This document shows, in pieces, positions 1-10,600 of a DNA stretch of 64,000 bases (positions within the stretch are counted from its first letter, which is position 1; the number at the start of each line of letters is the position of its first letter). Source of the stretch: Pholiota molesta (Eukaryota > Basidiomycota > Agaricomycetes > Agaricales > Strophariaceae); NCBI GenBank assembly GCA_014925825.1, contig JACGCK010000141.1:1-64000 (forward strand). The letters run 5' to 3'. The position numbers and the translations under genes were made by a program. The notes below the pieces were generated by a model. That model had not been told where the DNA came from, did no database searches, and worked only from the letters and a program-made list of their open reading frames with translations.

Positions 1-1611
1 CTATCTTTGCGCTGGCCTTATGTCGACGGACTAGGCAGCGATAAAGGGATTCGATAGGAAGACTATAAGGGTAATTCCGTGATGTATTGTATTTCTTGTT
101 TTTGGGAACGTGTAGATATATCGAGGAGAGAGCGGGGAAGTAAAGTGCTCCGAAAGCAGGATCCACAGAATCGGTATCGTCAATGCCCGTGCCCGATTGT
201 AGCAAGTCCTCTAAGATTGAATGCAGCTGTTCTGATACCATGAGGAAGCGCACATTAGGCAGCTTTGCAGCTACATTTGCTAGCGCGTCGCGATTGAATA
301 GCTGTGTCGATTCGTCCAGATGTAGATGGCTGATATTCTGTAAGAGATTTCCCATATCACTGTTGAGGACGTCGTTCAACACTGCTGAGGTATCTTCCAC
401 TACGGATGATCGAGGCGCTGACCAGCAGAAACCCACATCGAAGTTGGGTACTGTACTGTTATTGTGAAGCATCCGACCGTCTTCCAAAGCACCAACGAAT
501 AGTTTGAAGTGGATTATAAGTTCTGAAAACCCTGTAAGTTTTGAAGATAGAATAAGCGTTTGGAAGGATATATCAGGAGGTAGCATGTTAGAGATTGAAT
601 GGACAAGTTTCGAGAGACATCCAGGGAGATGGGCCTGTAGATCCGATAACTTATTATCAACACATCTGATATTGACCTGGGTTGCTGCCGGAAAGGTAAT
701 GTAAGAGAGGAATGTTTGGACTTCTCTTGGTTTGAGATAGTCTAGAGAGAGAGAGTTCGAAGGGAAGAGAGGTTTATACTCCCAAAATCCGAAGACACCT
801 TCTCATCTGTATGAGTTGGAAGGGCTTCAACTAGATCCAAGACTTCCAAATCAGGCAGTCCTTTCAGCATATCGATGAACTGCTTCCATGTCGGGCGAGG
901 CTCTATATCGTGTAGCTTAAGATATGTGAGTGCATGCTTGAAATGTGAGGATGAACACCAGTCGATTTGGAAGTAGGTCAAAGCTAGGTGGCGTAGTTTG
1001 GGAGTGTCGTATAGGACTCTTTTCAAGCTGGAGGTAGGAAAAAAGAAATTATTCAAAGAAAGAGATTCAAGTTGTGGAGCGGATTTTGGCAGGATGTCCT
1101 GTAATTCAGGCCAATGAATTGCGTCGAAGTCGATAGACAGATGTTTGATACGTTGGCTACATTCGAACAGTAACTCTAATCCGCGAAGAGCTTCGGGCCA
1201 ATTTGTGATACCGGCTTGATTATAAATTTCCAAAGGGACTCCTTTGGATCTACTGAGCTTTTCTTTGAGGAATGGAATGTTTCTGAGTGGCCATGGATCG
1301 TTGGCCCATATAGTCGGCGAAGCGATGGCAATATTCCGCCAGTGGCGACAGACATGAGTTAACCGAATCCATTTGAAGGAACGGTCTCTGTCCATGTAGC
1401 GTAGTGGTGTCTTGACGAAGTAAAATATCTTGCAGAGAATTTCGGAGGGTAGACGACAGATGGGAGCAAAGTAATTTCTCTGGGATTGCAAGTCGGAGAT
1501 CTGCAACTTCAAAGCCAAAATGGAGGCTCGACGCTGCTTAATAGCTTCATCGATCAGCTTATGCCCTTCGTCCGCGGATATCTTGTCGAGGCTAAGGAGC
1601 GGCTCCTGCAT
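1..1611 (-). CDS. F-box protein (3' end beyond window), one apparent frameshift
   Basis: The protein starts at the ATG at 1609-1611 with a short coiled-coil-like lead (residues 1-50), then an F-box (LPSEILCKIFYFVK around residue 55) followed by the HVCRHWRNIAIASPTIWAN stretch typical of Agaricomycete F-box proteins, and then a leucine-rich body. F-box proteins are substrate receptors of SCF ubiquitin ligases; the target cannot be read from sequence. The first frame stops at about 742 inside a CT dinucleotide run. The next frame then stays open to position 1, beginning DYLKPREVQTFLSYITFP, as this family continues after its SLRTLSLSD motif. Adding one base in the CT run restores that motif. A 38-nt intron could also join the frames but would remove the motif, so I prefer a frameshift or base-call error. 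The C-terminus lies outside the window. Confidence 0.85.
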
Positions 1612-2020
1612 TTCGTTTGGTGGCTGTATGTATTTGAGGACCTGCTAAAACAAGGTCAAAGAGGTAACAAGTTTCGAGACTCAAAGAATATTCTGGGCGA
1701 ATCCTAAAAGAAAAAAGCAAAGAGGGGCGTCTGAGGTCCACGCAAGGTTGGATGGGGTGATGAACGTCGTACACAGTAAGCAGATGGCTGTAAGTGACGT
1801 CGACGAAGTGTTGCGACGCTATCATCCCACTCGTATATTACGTAATGCTGGAATTCAGCTGAGGACGCCAGCTTGACCCTCCGTCTGCACCAATCCCACC
1901 ATTGCTCAGATCTTTACCAGCCAGCCGTATCTCCCGCTGCAGGTCCATAACCTGGAGTATCACCAGCCTCGAGCTTGCTCGGAAACCTCACTTCGAACGC
2001 ACTAGTCAGCGGAGAATCTT
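1612..2020. promoter_or_regulatory. Divergent promoter region between F-box and carrier genes
   Basis: This is 409 bp between two divergent start codons. No further gene is supportable. It presumably holds both promoters and 5' UTRs. I see no clear TATA box. Confidence 0.4.
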
Positions 2021-3482
2021 ATGAGCAATGTGGGGCAGCAACTGCTCTCAGGCGCGTTCCTTTCTTCTGCTAGGAGTGCTTTATGCATAACGTTGGCCAT
2101 GGGCATTGTAGGCGCGCTGTCAGGACTTGCGACGACAGTCTGTCTGCAGCCTTGTGCGTACTTACGCCTTTGGATGATCGCATGCGGTGTTCTGACCGAA
2201 TTATGATATCATCCCCAGTCGACCTCCTCAAGACGCGTATGCAGCAAGGAGATGGAGCCGTGAAGCTGCCAAGGTGCGACAAAAGATGTATGTAACACAT
2301 AACGGCAATTGTCTGACGCGAATTCCTCGAATAAGCACTCGGTCATCCTTCATTCTGGGCACGGCGCGCGAAGTCATATCAGAGAGTGGCATAAAAGGTC
2401 TATGGAGAGGTACTCTCCCCTCCTTAGTCCGGTACGCATCTTCCGCCGTCGGCATTTGCACTCCACGCGAATTCACCGTTTCCTTGCTCACTGCCACCTT
2501 CATAGGAATGTACCAGGCGTAGCAATGTACATGACGAGCCTCACACAGCTGCGCACATTGATGGCGCGCTCGCCATACTTCGCTCGAATACGGACGGACG
2601 CGGCGAACAAGAACGGCTCCGTCCTCCCGACGCTCACGAGCCAGGGCAACCTCCTCGCCGGCGCGACCACGCGCGTCGCCGTCGGCTTCCTGCTGAACCC
2701 GTTCTCCGTGCTCAAGGCGCGCTTCGAGGTCCGTGGGCAGCAGTATCCCGCGCAGCGTGGGTGTTCACTGACGGAGGGCGCGTGCCGTGCAACAGAGCAA
2801 CATCTACGCGTACCAGAGCTTCTCCGGGGCGCTGGTCGCGATCGCGCGCCAGGGCCCGTCGGAGCTCCTGCGCGGGTTTGGCGTCGTCGCTGCGCGACGC
2901 GCCGTACGCCGGCCTGTTCGTCGTGTTCTATGAAGGCATCAAACGCGAGGCATGTGAGTGCAAAGGATACGTCCTTGGCCTGTCCTATACTGATAGTTGA
3001 GCATCCCGCCCGCAGCCCACCTCGTACCGGCGTCCTCGAGCAGCGAAGCAGCATTGCTCCACAGCGTGTCCGCCGCATCCGCAGGCGCGATAGCGACGCT
3101 CGCCACGCATCCGTTCGACGTCATCAAGGTCAGCATGCAGTATCACATTCACCCGTCTCATTTCGTTTTTTGAACCTTCGCATGCACAGACGAAAGTGCA
3201 GGTGCGCACGGAGCAGCGCTACCACGGGTTCTTCCGCACGATTGGCACGATCTGGAAGGTGCGTTCTTGCCTATCCCCTCCTGCAGCCTCTCCGCCCTCT
3301 GCTCTGCATTCCATTCCCGCGCTGACACGCATTGTCCTCTTTTCGTTACTGCGCCTCTCTAGCAACGCGGTGCCGCAGGGTTTTTCGACGGCGCGTCGCT
3401 CCGCCTCTCGCGGAAGGTGCTGAGCTCCGCCATCGGGTGGGCGGTCTACGAGGGCGTGCTCATGTTCATGCGGACGTTGTAG
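2021..3482 (+). CDS. HEM25: Mitochondrial carrier, SLC25A38/Hem25-like glycine transporter
   Basis: This is an inner-membrane carrier of the family that imports glycine for haem synthesis. Exons read as 2021-2153, 2219-2273, 2336-2431, 2506-2728, 2796-2953, 3016-3128, 3190-3258 and 3363-3482. All three carrier repeats are visible: LQPFDLLKTRMQQG (split by the first intron), NPFSVLKARFE, and THPFDVIKTKVQ. Other family hallmarks are GLWRGTLPSLVRNVPGVAMY and SLRDAPYAGLFVVFYEG. The end IGWAVYEGVLMF followed by TAG matches the short C-terminus of Hem25. Repeat and loop motifs point to SLC25A38 rather than other carriers, but the substrate is inferred by family. In the fifth exon near 2880 the frame changes between LLRGFG and SSLRDAPYAGL with no usable splice site, so at least one indel is present. 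Convergent with the acyl-CoA dehydrogenase downstream. Confidence 0.88.
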
Positions 3483-3836
3483 CCTGTCACCCCCACCGTA
3501 TATTTGCCTCTTGTTAGCTAAAATCATGTTACCCATTCAGTTTGGACTTACCCTACCTAAAGTACTTGCATATTGCATATCGATTACTGCTATCTGTAGC
3601 ACAACGGATGTCTCTACCCCACTCTGTAAAGTAAATTACCAGCACCAAAAAAAAACACGCATAGTACTTAACTCGGCCTTTTTACAGCTTGGAATATTTT
3701 CACATGCCAAGTAGATGTGAAAAGGTAGCTGCTCTACTGTTTAAAGCGAACTGTTCATAGCAATTTGATAGCAATATATATTTCCTTGTGTCATTATACA
3801 GATAGAATGGCAGCCTACGAACCAGCCTTTGGTCTA
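3483..3836. other. Convergent intergenic region (3' UTRs)
   Basis: The tails of the carrier (+) and acyl-CoA dehydrogenase (-) genes meet in this AT-rich 354 bp. I see no gene here. Confidence 0.4.
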
Positions 3837-5591
3837 CTATGAGTACTCCTTTTGGATGAACTTGGCGATCGTCTGCAGCTGGATGTTCGATGTGCCTTCG
3901 TAGATTGCACCCTGTAAACCAAGCACATCCAACGCATCAGCAAAATTCTAACAACCAGGCAAAGGGAGAAGAAAAAAAAATATGCAACGCACAATCTTCG
4001 AGTCGCGCCAATACTTCTCGATCCCCGTCTCCCTTGTGAACCCCACCCCGCCCGCCCACTCGATCGCCGACCCCGCCACTTTCTGCGCGACGACGCTGCT
4101 CCAGTACTTCGCCATCGCGGCCTCCTTCGCGAAGCCCGCGCCCACCTCCTTCAGGCGCGCGGCGTTGTACGTCAGCAGCCGCGCGGTCTCGAGCTCGACG
4201 GCGGCCTCGGCGAGCTGGAAGGCGAGGCCCTGGAACGTGCCGACGGGCTGCCCGAACTGCTGCCGCTGGTAGGTGTATGGCACGGCCTTGTCGAAGGCGC
4301 CCTGCGCGAGCCCGAGCATCTGCGCGGCGATGCCGATGCGGCCCTCGTTCAGGATTTCGATGGCGATCTATGGTAGAGAAAGGTCAGAATGAGGTGGAAT
4401 AAGAATAATATTTAAAGAACGAAGGGTAGACGTACCTTGTAGCCCAGCCCTTCGCCCCCGATGACATTCTCCTCGGGTATCTTGAGGTCGTCAAAGTCGA
4501 GCGTGCATGTCGACGATGCGCGGATGCCCAGTTTCTGTTCCTTTTTCGCAATCTTGATACCCATGTCCTTGGTGGCAATGAAGCATGTGATACCCTTGTA
4601 TCCCTTGCTGGGGTCGATCTGTATAGTGAGGTTAAGTTGTAGTAGTTGAACCGCACATGTAGAACATGTAGAGTGGACGTACGTTGGCAAAGATGAGGAA
4701 GACCTCAGCCTCATACGAGTTGGTGATCCACATCTTGGATCCGTTGATAATCCAGTCCTTTCCATCCTTCTTCGCGCGCGTCTTCAGCGCGAACGCGTCG
4801 GAGCCAGACGCCGGCTCAGAGAGACAGAAGGAGCCAAGCTACATCCGCGCCTCAGTTCCACGGATCACTGCGGATAACAATACGAGCAACGGACCTTAGA
4901 CTCGGACAGGAGTGGGAGCCATTTCTCCTGCTGCTCCGCTGAGCCGTACTTCCGGACGACGGTGTTCACAAGGGTGTTGTGCACATCGCAGAGGACGGAG
5001 ACGGAGGGGTCGACCTTGGCGAGCTCCTCGATGGCGATAATAGCCGAGGTAAACGACATGCCCGACCGCCATGGTCTGGATTGGTCTCGATACCCATGAG
5101 CTGTGGGCCGCGCATATTGCGTCAGTGTACATGTTGCGGATAGGCTGGGGCGTTAAGATCCGGAGCGACGTACCCCTTGGTCGAATAGACCCTTGATAAC
5201 TAGGATCCATCGACTCGTTCTCGTCCATCTCGCGGACCTTGGGCGCGACGACCTCGTTCGCGAAGCGCTTCACTGTGGGGTGTGGGGTAGCGTCAGGGGT
5301 TTCGGGTGTGTGCGGGGTGCGGGGGCTGCACGCGTGCGGACGGGGGAGGCTACGCACCTGATTCACGCAGCATATTCTCCTCGTCGGTGAACACATTCAG
5401 CGACGTCGGGGGTGCTCTGTTTCATCGCGCCGGGCTCGGGTGGTGGAGAAGGTTCTATGCAGCGCACATATTAGACACTCTGATACCGCAACATAGGACG
5501 TAAACGGCGCGGTCGCTTGGACATACCTTGAGGCGCCGACGAGGGGTCTAAAGCGCAGGGATTTGGCTGAGCGTGCGGCGGTGGCGAGCAT
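3837..5591 (-). CDS. Mitochondrial short/branched-chain acyl-CoA dehydrogenase
   Basis: This FAD enzyme introduces the alpha-beta double bond into short or branched acyl-CoAs in the mitochondrial matrix and passes electrons to ETF. Exons on the minus strand include 5174-5272, 4895-5100, 4683-4838, 4436-4618, 3993-4367 and 3837-3911, plus two 5' exons between 5358 and 5591. The arginine- and serine-rich N-terminus ([16 protein letters not shown], then [12 protein letters not shown]) looks like a targeting peptide. Signatures seen are [43 protein letters not shown] and, near the C-terminus, [18 protein letters not shown] with the presumed catalytic glutamate of YEGT. The overall pattern is closest to ACADSB-type enzymes (isoleucine/valine breakdown), though SCAD is possible. 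Three frame breaks occur, at about 5407 (C run), 5207 and 5068 (G run); each is repaired by one or two bases. Divergent from the next gene by about 140 bp. Confidence 0.92.
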
Positions 5592-5733
5592 GGTGGGATT
5601 GGGCTCCCTATCACAGGCGAGCGCCAGTTATACCGGCGTCCCGGTCATGTGATTCTTGCCTCCGTTCGGACATTGAATTGGAATCCTGCGTCACTCGTCT
5701 TACGCGCAGTCAGTCTGCCATCCGTCCTCCAGA

Positions 5734-6789
5734 ATGGCTCCAGGTCGTCTCCTCTCGTCGCCGCCATCGCACACGCCGCCCTTGCCTACTCCAACACCGC
5801 CCCTGTCGTCGCATGGTCGTCTTCGAGGTACATTCCGTCTTCCATATTGCTTCCTGTGCTTAGCGCTGACAACATGTAACCAGCTCCATTGCCCTCGATG
5901 AGCTGCCCTCCCGCCTCGATTCCTCAATCCATTCCTCTGCGCTTCTCGAGAGCATAATCGACGCCGCCGACATCTGCAGCCACGATGCCGTGATCCTGAT
6001 CGAGCAGCCCGGTGTACGTACCTATCCTCCCAAAACGCCGCTCACCACTAACCGTCCAAACCCACATCCTATCGCCAGCTGCACGCCTCCGACCTGCGCA
6101 CGCTCTCGCCAACAACGCACCTCGCCCACAGCCTGCGCACCTCGCCGTCCGCCCGGCAGTACCCCTACATCCCCGCATCCGCCCCGCTCGACCTCGCCGC
6201 GCTCGGCGCCCGCGTCGCCGCCAATGCGGCGCCGACCTCGTGCAGTACCCCGCCGGGCGCAAGGCGCACGGCAGCGGCCAGGGGCGGAAGCACGTCGTGT
6301 GCATGACGCTGCCGCACCTCGGCGACGCGGGCAAGGCCGGCGGGCGGCGGCGGACGAGCACGGTAAGCAGCTGTTGACCCGCGATGACCGCGCCACCGCA
6401 TACTCACGCACCCACCCAGACGCGCTGCTCACCTCCGAGCTCACCTCCCTCGCATCCGCCTTCCCGAACCACCTCGTCGTCTACACCGGCTCCCTCCCGC
6501 CCGCCCAGCACGCCCGGCGCCAGGCCCGCCCTCCACCCCCGACCGCCCCGTGCTCGACCTCACCGCCCTGCCTTCCTCGTCCCTCGCACCCGTGAACACC
6601 ACCCTCCCCGCGGCGGCATCCTCAAGCGGTACCAGCTCTCACCCCCGCCCTGATCACCGGCCTGCTCGTCGCGTTCTTCCTCCTCGTGCCCGTGCTGTAC
6701 TTCGCGCTGGCGCCCTCGCGAGCATCCAGACGCCCCTCCGCGGCGATGTGGGCAAGACGTTCAGCGCGACGGAGAAGAAGAACCAATAA
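5734..6789 (+). CDS. BIG1/Voa1/Ac45-like ER or V-ATPase-assembly membrane protein, multiply frameshifted
   Basis: After a start at 5734 the reconstructed N-terminus is a signal peptide (LVAAIAHAALAYSNTAPVVAW), followed by a lumenal region containing HDAVILIEQPG and LHASDLRTLSP. Near the C-terminus is one transmembrane helix (ALITGLLVAFFLLVPVLYFA) and a short cytoplasmic tail ending FSATEKKNQ. This plan, with WSS after the signal peptide and a single C-terminal helix, resembles the fungal BIG1 and Ac45/Voa1 proteins of the ER and V-ATPase. I cannot choose between a glucan-synthesis and a V-ATPase role. Introns lie at 5828-5883, 6014-6078 and about 6363-6419. The frame breaks at about 5740, 6222, 6538, 6612, 6637 and 6710, each cured by one added base, usually in a run of G or C. 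Very high GC. Confidence 0.7.
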
Positions 6790-7604
6790 GACGCTTTAGG
6801 GCATGCGTGCATGATTAGTTATACTGCTGTATATTCGCTTTGAGCAGCACAGGTGACGGCTTCCACTGTCGTTGTCTGCTGTCACTGTGCCGCTAGTACG
6901 AGTACATTAGGATCCTTCTTGTTAGCTCGAGGATCTTCGCTTCGCCTATCTAATTGACTCCGTCCAAGCTTCAGGCCTGGGATTCAACCCACATCGCGGA
7001 CAATGTCCAGTTGTTGCAACTTAATGACGGATATCTTTTGGGTAAACGTATCTGTATAGTGTGAAGTATAGAAAAAGCGAACTCGAACTTCGAAGAGATG
7101 TGTACGAGTGCTGCGGGACTAAAGGGCAAGTCCAGAGCAGTCCAAGTGTAAATCAAGGGGCAGGTCATTGATCTAACAAGTAGGGATGGTGCAACATGAT
7201 GGGGGGTCCTGGAGGTGCATAGTATTACGACTCTAGGATCTAGGACAAAACCAAATCGGATGGAGAGTAGAATACGACATGCCATAGAATATATGCGGTG
7301 TATAAGTAGTGTATAATAGGAAAAGATGCAGTGTTCAATGAGGATATTACAAAAAACGATTGAACAAACAGACAGACAAGCGACAGTAAACGAGAGCTGA
7401 CACAATTGAAAGCGAGTGAGCGAGAGAAAAAGCAAAAAACACAACAAGAAATTACGATTACGAAATCCCGTCGGCTGCGACACACGAGGATAACAGATGA
7501 TACAGTAGAACAGGCAGACAAGAAGTTACAACCAAGAAATGAAAAGGAAAAGGCAACACAACGAGCAAACCCAATCTCCACGACCGCCACCCACGCCAAA
7601 CCAC
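6790..7604. other. Convergent intergenic region
   Basis: The 3' regions of the BIG1-like gene (+) and MED13 (-) meet here. The part nearest MED13 (about 7340-7560) is A-rich on the + strand, i.e. T/C-rich in the MED13 transcript. No gene is supportable. Confidence 0.4.
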
Positions 7605-10600
7605 TCACACCTCCACCGCAGCATCCAGCCGCTCCCAATCCCGATCCAGCGCCATCCGCACCGCATCCACCGCCGCAAGGTGGAACGGCAGCCCCTGATG
7701 CCCGCCCACCCCGTCCAGGCGCCACCGCGCCCGCGCCAGCACCGCCAGCTCATAGTAGTTCCGCGTCAGCTCGTCCAGCAGCACCCCGTCCGCCGACACC
7801 TGCGCCGCGGACGGCGTCGACGCCTGCAGCGAGTGCGTGTACGAGTGCGAGTGGAACGTGCGCAGCAGATGCACTGCGGTCGTCGTGGTCGACGAGGAGG
7901 ACGGCGAGGCGGGGTGCGGGACGCGGATGAGGAGCGAGGTGTGTGGGGGCAGATGGTGACTGGGTGCGGCAGCGGCGCGTTGGCGGGCAGCTCAAGAGGC
8001 GCCGCGGGGGAGTCGCTAGGCTCTGTACGGGCGAATGCAGGGTACTCGGCGTGGCATCGGCCAGCGGATGCGGATGTGGCGAGGAGGCGACGAGAATGAT
8101 GCTGGCGTTGCAGGTTCGTGTATGAGCGACTGCGCGAGCCCGAGGTCGCTCTGCGTTGGAGGAACGGATATCGGAATACGCGTCGTCGGAAAGACGGCAT
8201 ATGTGATCGAAGAGACGTCCGTATAGACATAGGTCTGCTTCGACGAGGAGGCCGACCGGCTGGGAGGCCCGGGCGCTGAGCAGCTGCTGTCGACCCCGGT
8301 TTGGGAGGGATGAAGGACCACGATGCGTCTGGCACGACGCACACGAGCGTATGATGTAGCGGCGGCTGTTCGCGAGAGGGCACGACGTTGGCTTGCAGAT
8401 ATTCGGTCCAAGCTATCAGAAAATCCCCAAAATTACGTTTAGATCACCATAGAGATGTAGTGAAAAAATGCGTACCATCTAGCTCCTTCTCTGATATAAC
8501 CCCAGGCGAGCAAACACAACCCTCCATTCGACATTCGCCTTCCTGGCGAACTGCATCGCAAATTCCCACACCCTCCTTACCGTATACTCTCCTTCGACAC
8601 CTCGCCCTCGGCGCCCTCATGCGCGTCGCGCTCGCGCTCCACCGGCTCCTGAGTTAGCCACACCCCAGTCTCGTAAGCCTCGCCTCGCTGGTCCACGCAT
8701 GCAGCAATAATCCACTTTCCACACGCCGTCAGGTGGTACGCGACGTGCAGTAGCGTATGTCGATCAAGCACGTCAAGCGAGGTATGCGCCGCGCGCACGT
8801 ATGTGACCTGTTGTACCGCGGGCGCGCAATCGTGAAAGACGGATCCATAAAGTACCGCCTCGAGTCTTCGCGCTCGTCTTCGAAAGGCGGATGTATCCGC
8901 CGCGGCCGCAGGCGGTCGACCGGGACTTGGATGCGGTCGTAGATCGAGAATACAAGTCGATCGAGTGCCGAGTCATACCCAGAGGTCTTTTCGAGGCTTG
9001 AGAACAGATGTTGCTCGGGGATGAATTGGAAGAAGACCTGGCTCGCGCGATAATTTGATAACACTTTCTTGATGACCGAAAGTATTTGCCGAAGGACTGG
9101 AGAGGAAAGGGACATTACAGTAATGGGAAGGACAAGGAAAAGCACAAGAGTCGGCTGAGGGGCGTCAGGTTTGCGACAAATGAAGCTGCAAAGTTAGGTT
9201 AGGTTCGAAAGTCAACATCATCGCCACCGTAAACATACCTAAACTCTTTCGGAACGAAGCATCGAACCGCATAGGCACTAATCCATCCTTTGCACAGACA
9301 GTTGACATCCCAAGGCCATAGTTCCGAAGTGTTTCCCCTATAACAAAGCAACGCATAAGCTCAACCGACATTCACTCCTTAAAGAATGGAATATATCGCA
9401 CCTGATACGCGCTGCGCACATTACAAAGCCACGTCTCTACCAGCGCTTCTCGTCCCTCGCCCTCGTCCTCAAAGAGCACAAACGCAGACAAGTCCTTGCG
9501 CCCGCCCTTCGGGGACAGTCCGAGCTTCTCCCAGAACCGCAGCGCCGTCGGCAGTACCTGAATAATGGCGTCGCCTTTGCCAATCGTGATCATCGGCGCG
9601 TCCAGCGCTTGTACCTGTGTCGCGCCTTTCTCCGCATCTACGCATCCCAAAGACAAAAGCAAGTCAGAAACTGCTACTCCAAAATAAAGACCAAAAAAAT
9701 AACACATACCGAGCCCAAACACCTCCGCAAGGCTCATCCCACCCTGCAAGCCTCGGACACTCCCGAGCAAGCCTTCAACCGCACGACAGTCGCCCGGCCA
9801 AATCTCCGCACGCCTCCGCACCGCGCCGCCCACCGCACTCGCAGCGCGCCACGTCTCCGCCCACACGGGGTTCTCCACGACCTCGACCCCCACCACATGC
9901 GCCGCGCTCTCCAAACTCTTGCTCTTCTCGCTCGCCGCGCCCATCGTCGCCGCGGGCGACACAGGCGTCGGCACCGACAGCGGCGGGGGCGGCGCGAGGC
10001 CCATCCCCGCGCCCACACCCATCCCGAGCTCCGCGGCGGGCAGCACGGACGCACCGGGCGGGCGCAGCGGCGCGCTCAGCGGGAGGAGCGCCGCGTGCTG
10101 GAACTGCGTGTGCAGGAGCGTCGGCCCGAGGGGAGGTACGCCGGCGGCGGCGTCGCGGGCGTGAGAGGAGCGGCGTCGCCGGGTCGTCGTCGCCCTCGCC
10201 GTCCTCTTCCTCCTCGTCGGACTCCGCCTCGGATGCAGCGTCGGCGGCGGCGCCTGCGGTGCTTCCGGGCGCGTCGAGGAACAAGGGCGTCTCCCACTCC
10301 TCGCACGCGGCGCCGCCAGTACTGCTACCAGTGCTCACCCATGGCGCGGTACGCTGCGGGTCGCGCGCGCCCTGCGCCAAGCGCGGCTTGCGCTTGACGC
10401 CAATAAGCTGTCGCACGACTCCGATCCTCGGGTCCGTCGCCGCATCATACCTCAACCGCCAACCTCCGACCCCAGTCCCATTGCCGTTCCCATTCCATCC
10501 CTGCCCTGATACTGATATGGTAATGCTGCGCGAGGCCTCCATGCCCGGCGACGCAGGAAGCGACCCCGGCCCCCGAACGCCCCCCATCCCAAACTCCAGC

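Noticed and set aside
735..785. A 38-nt intron joining the two F-box frames.
   Set aside because: Splice ends exist, but it would remove the conserved LSSLRTLSL motif, and one added base in the CT run explains the data better.
5734..6789. Reading the BIG1-like gene as a dead pseudogene.
   Set aside because: Its frame breaks are of the same single-base kind as those in neighbouring essential genes, so a sequence-accuracy cause is more likely.
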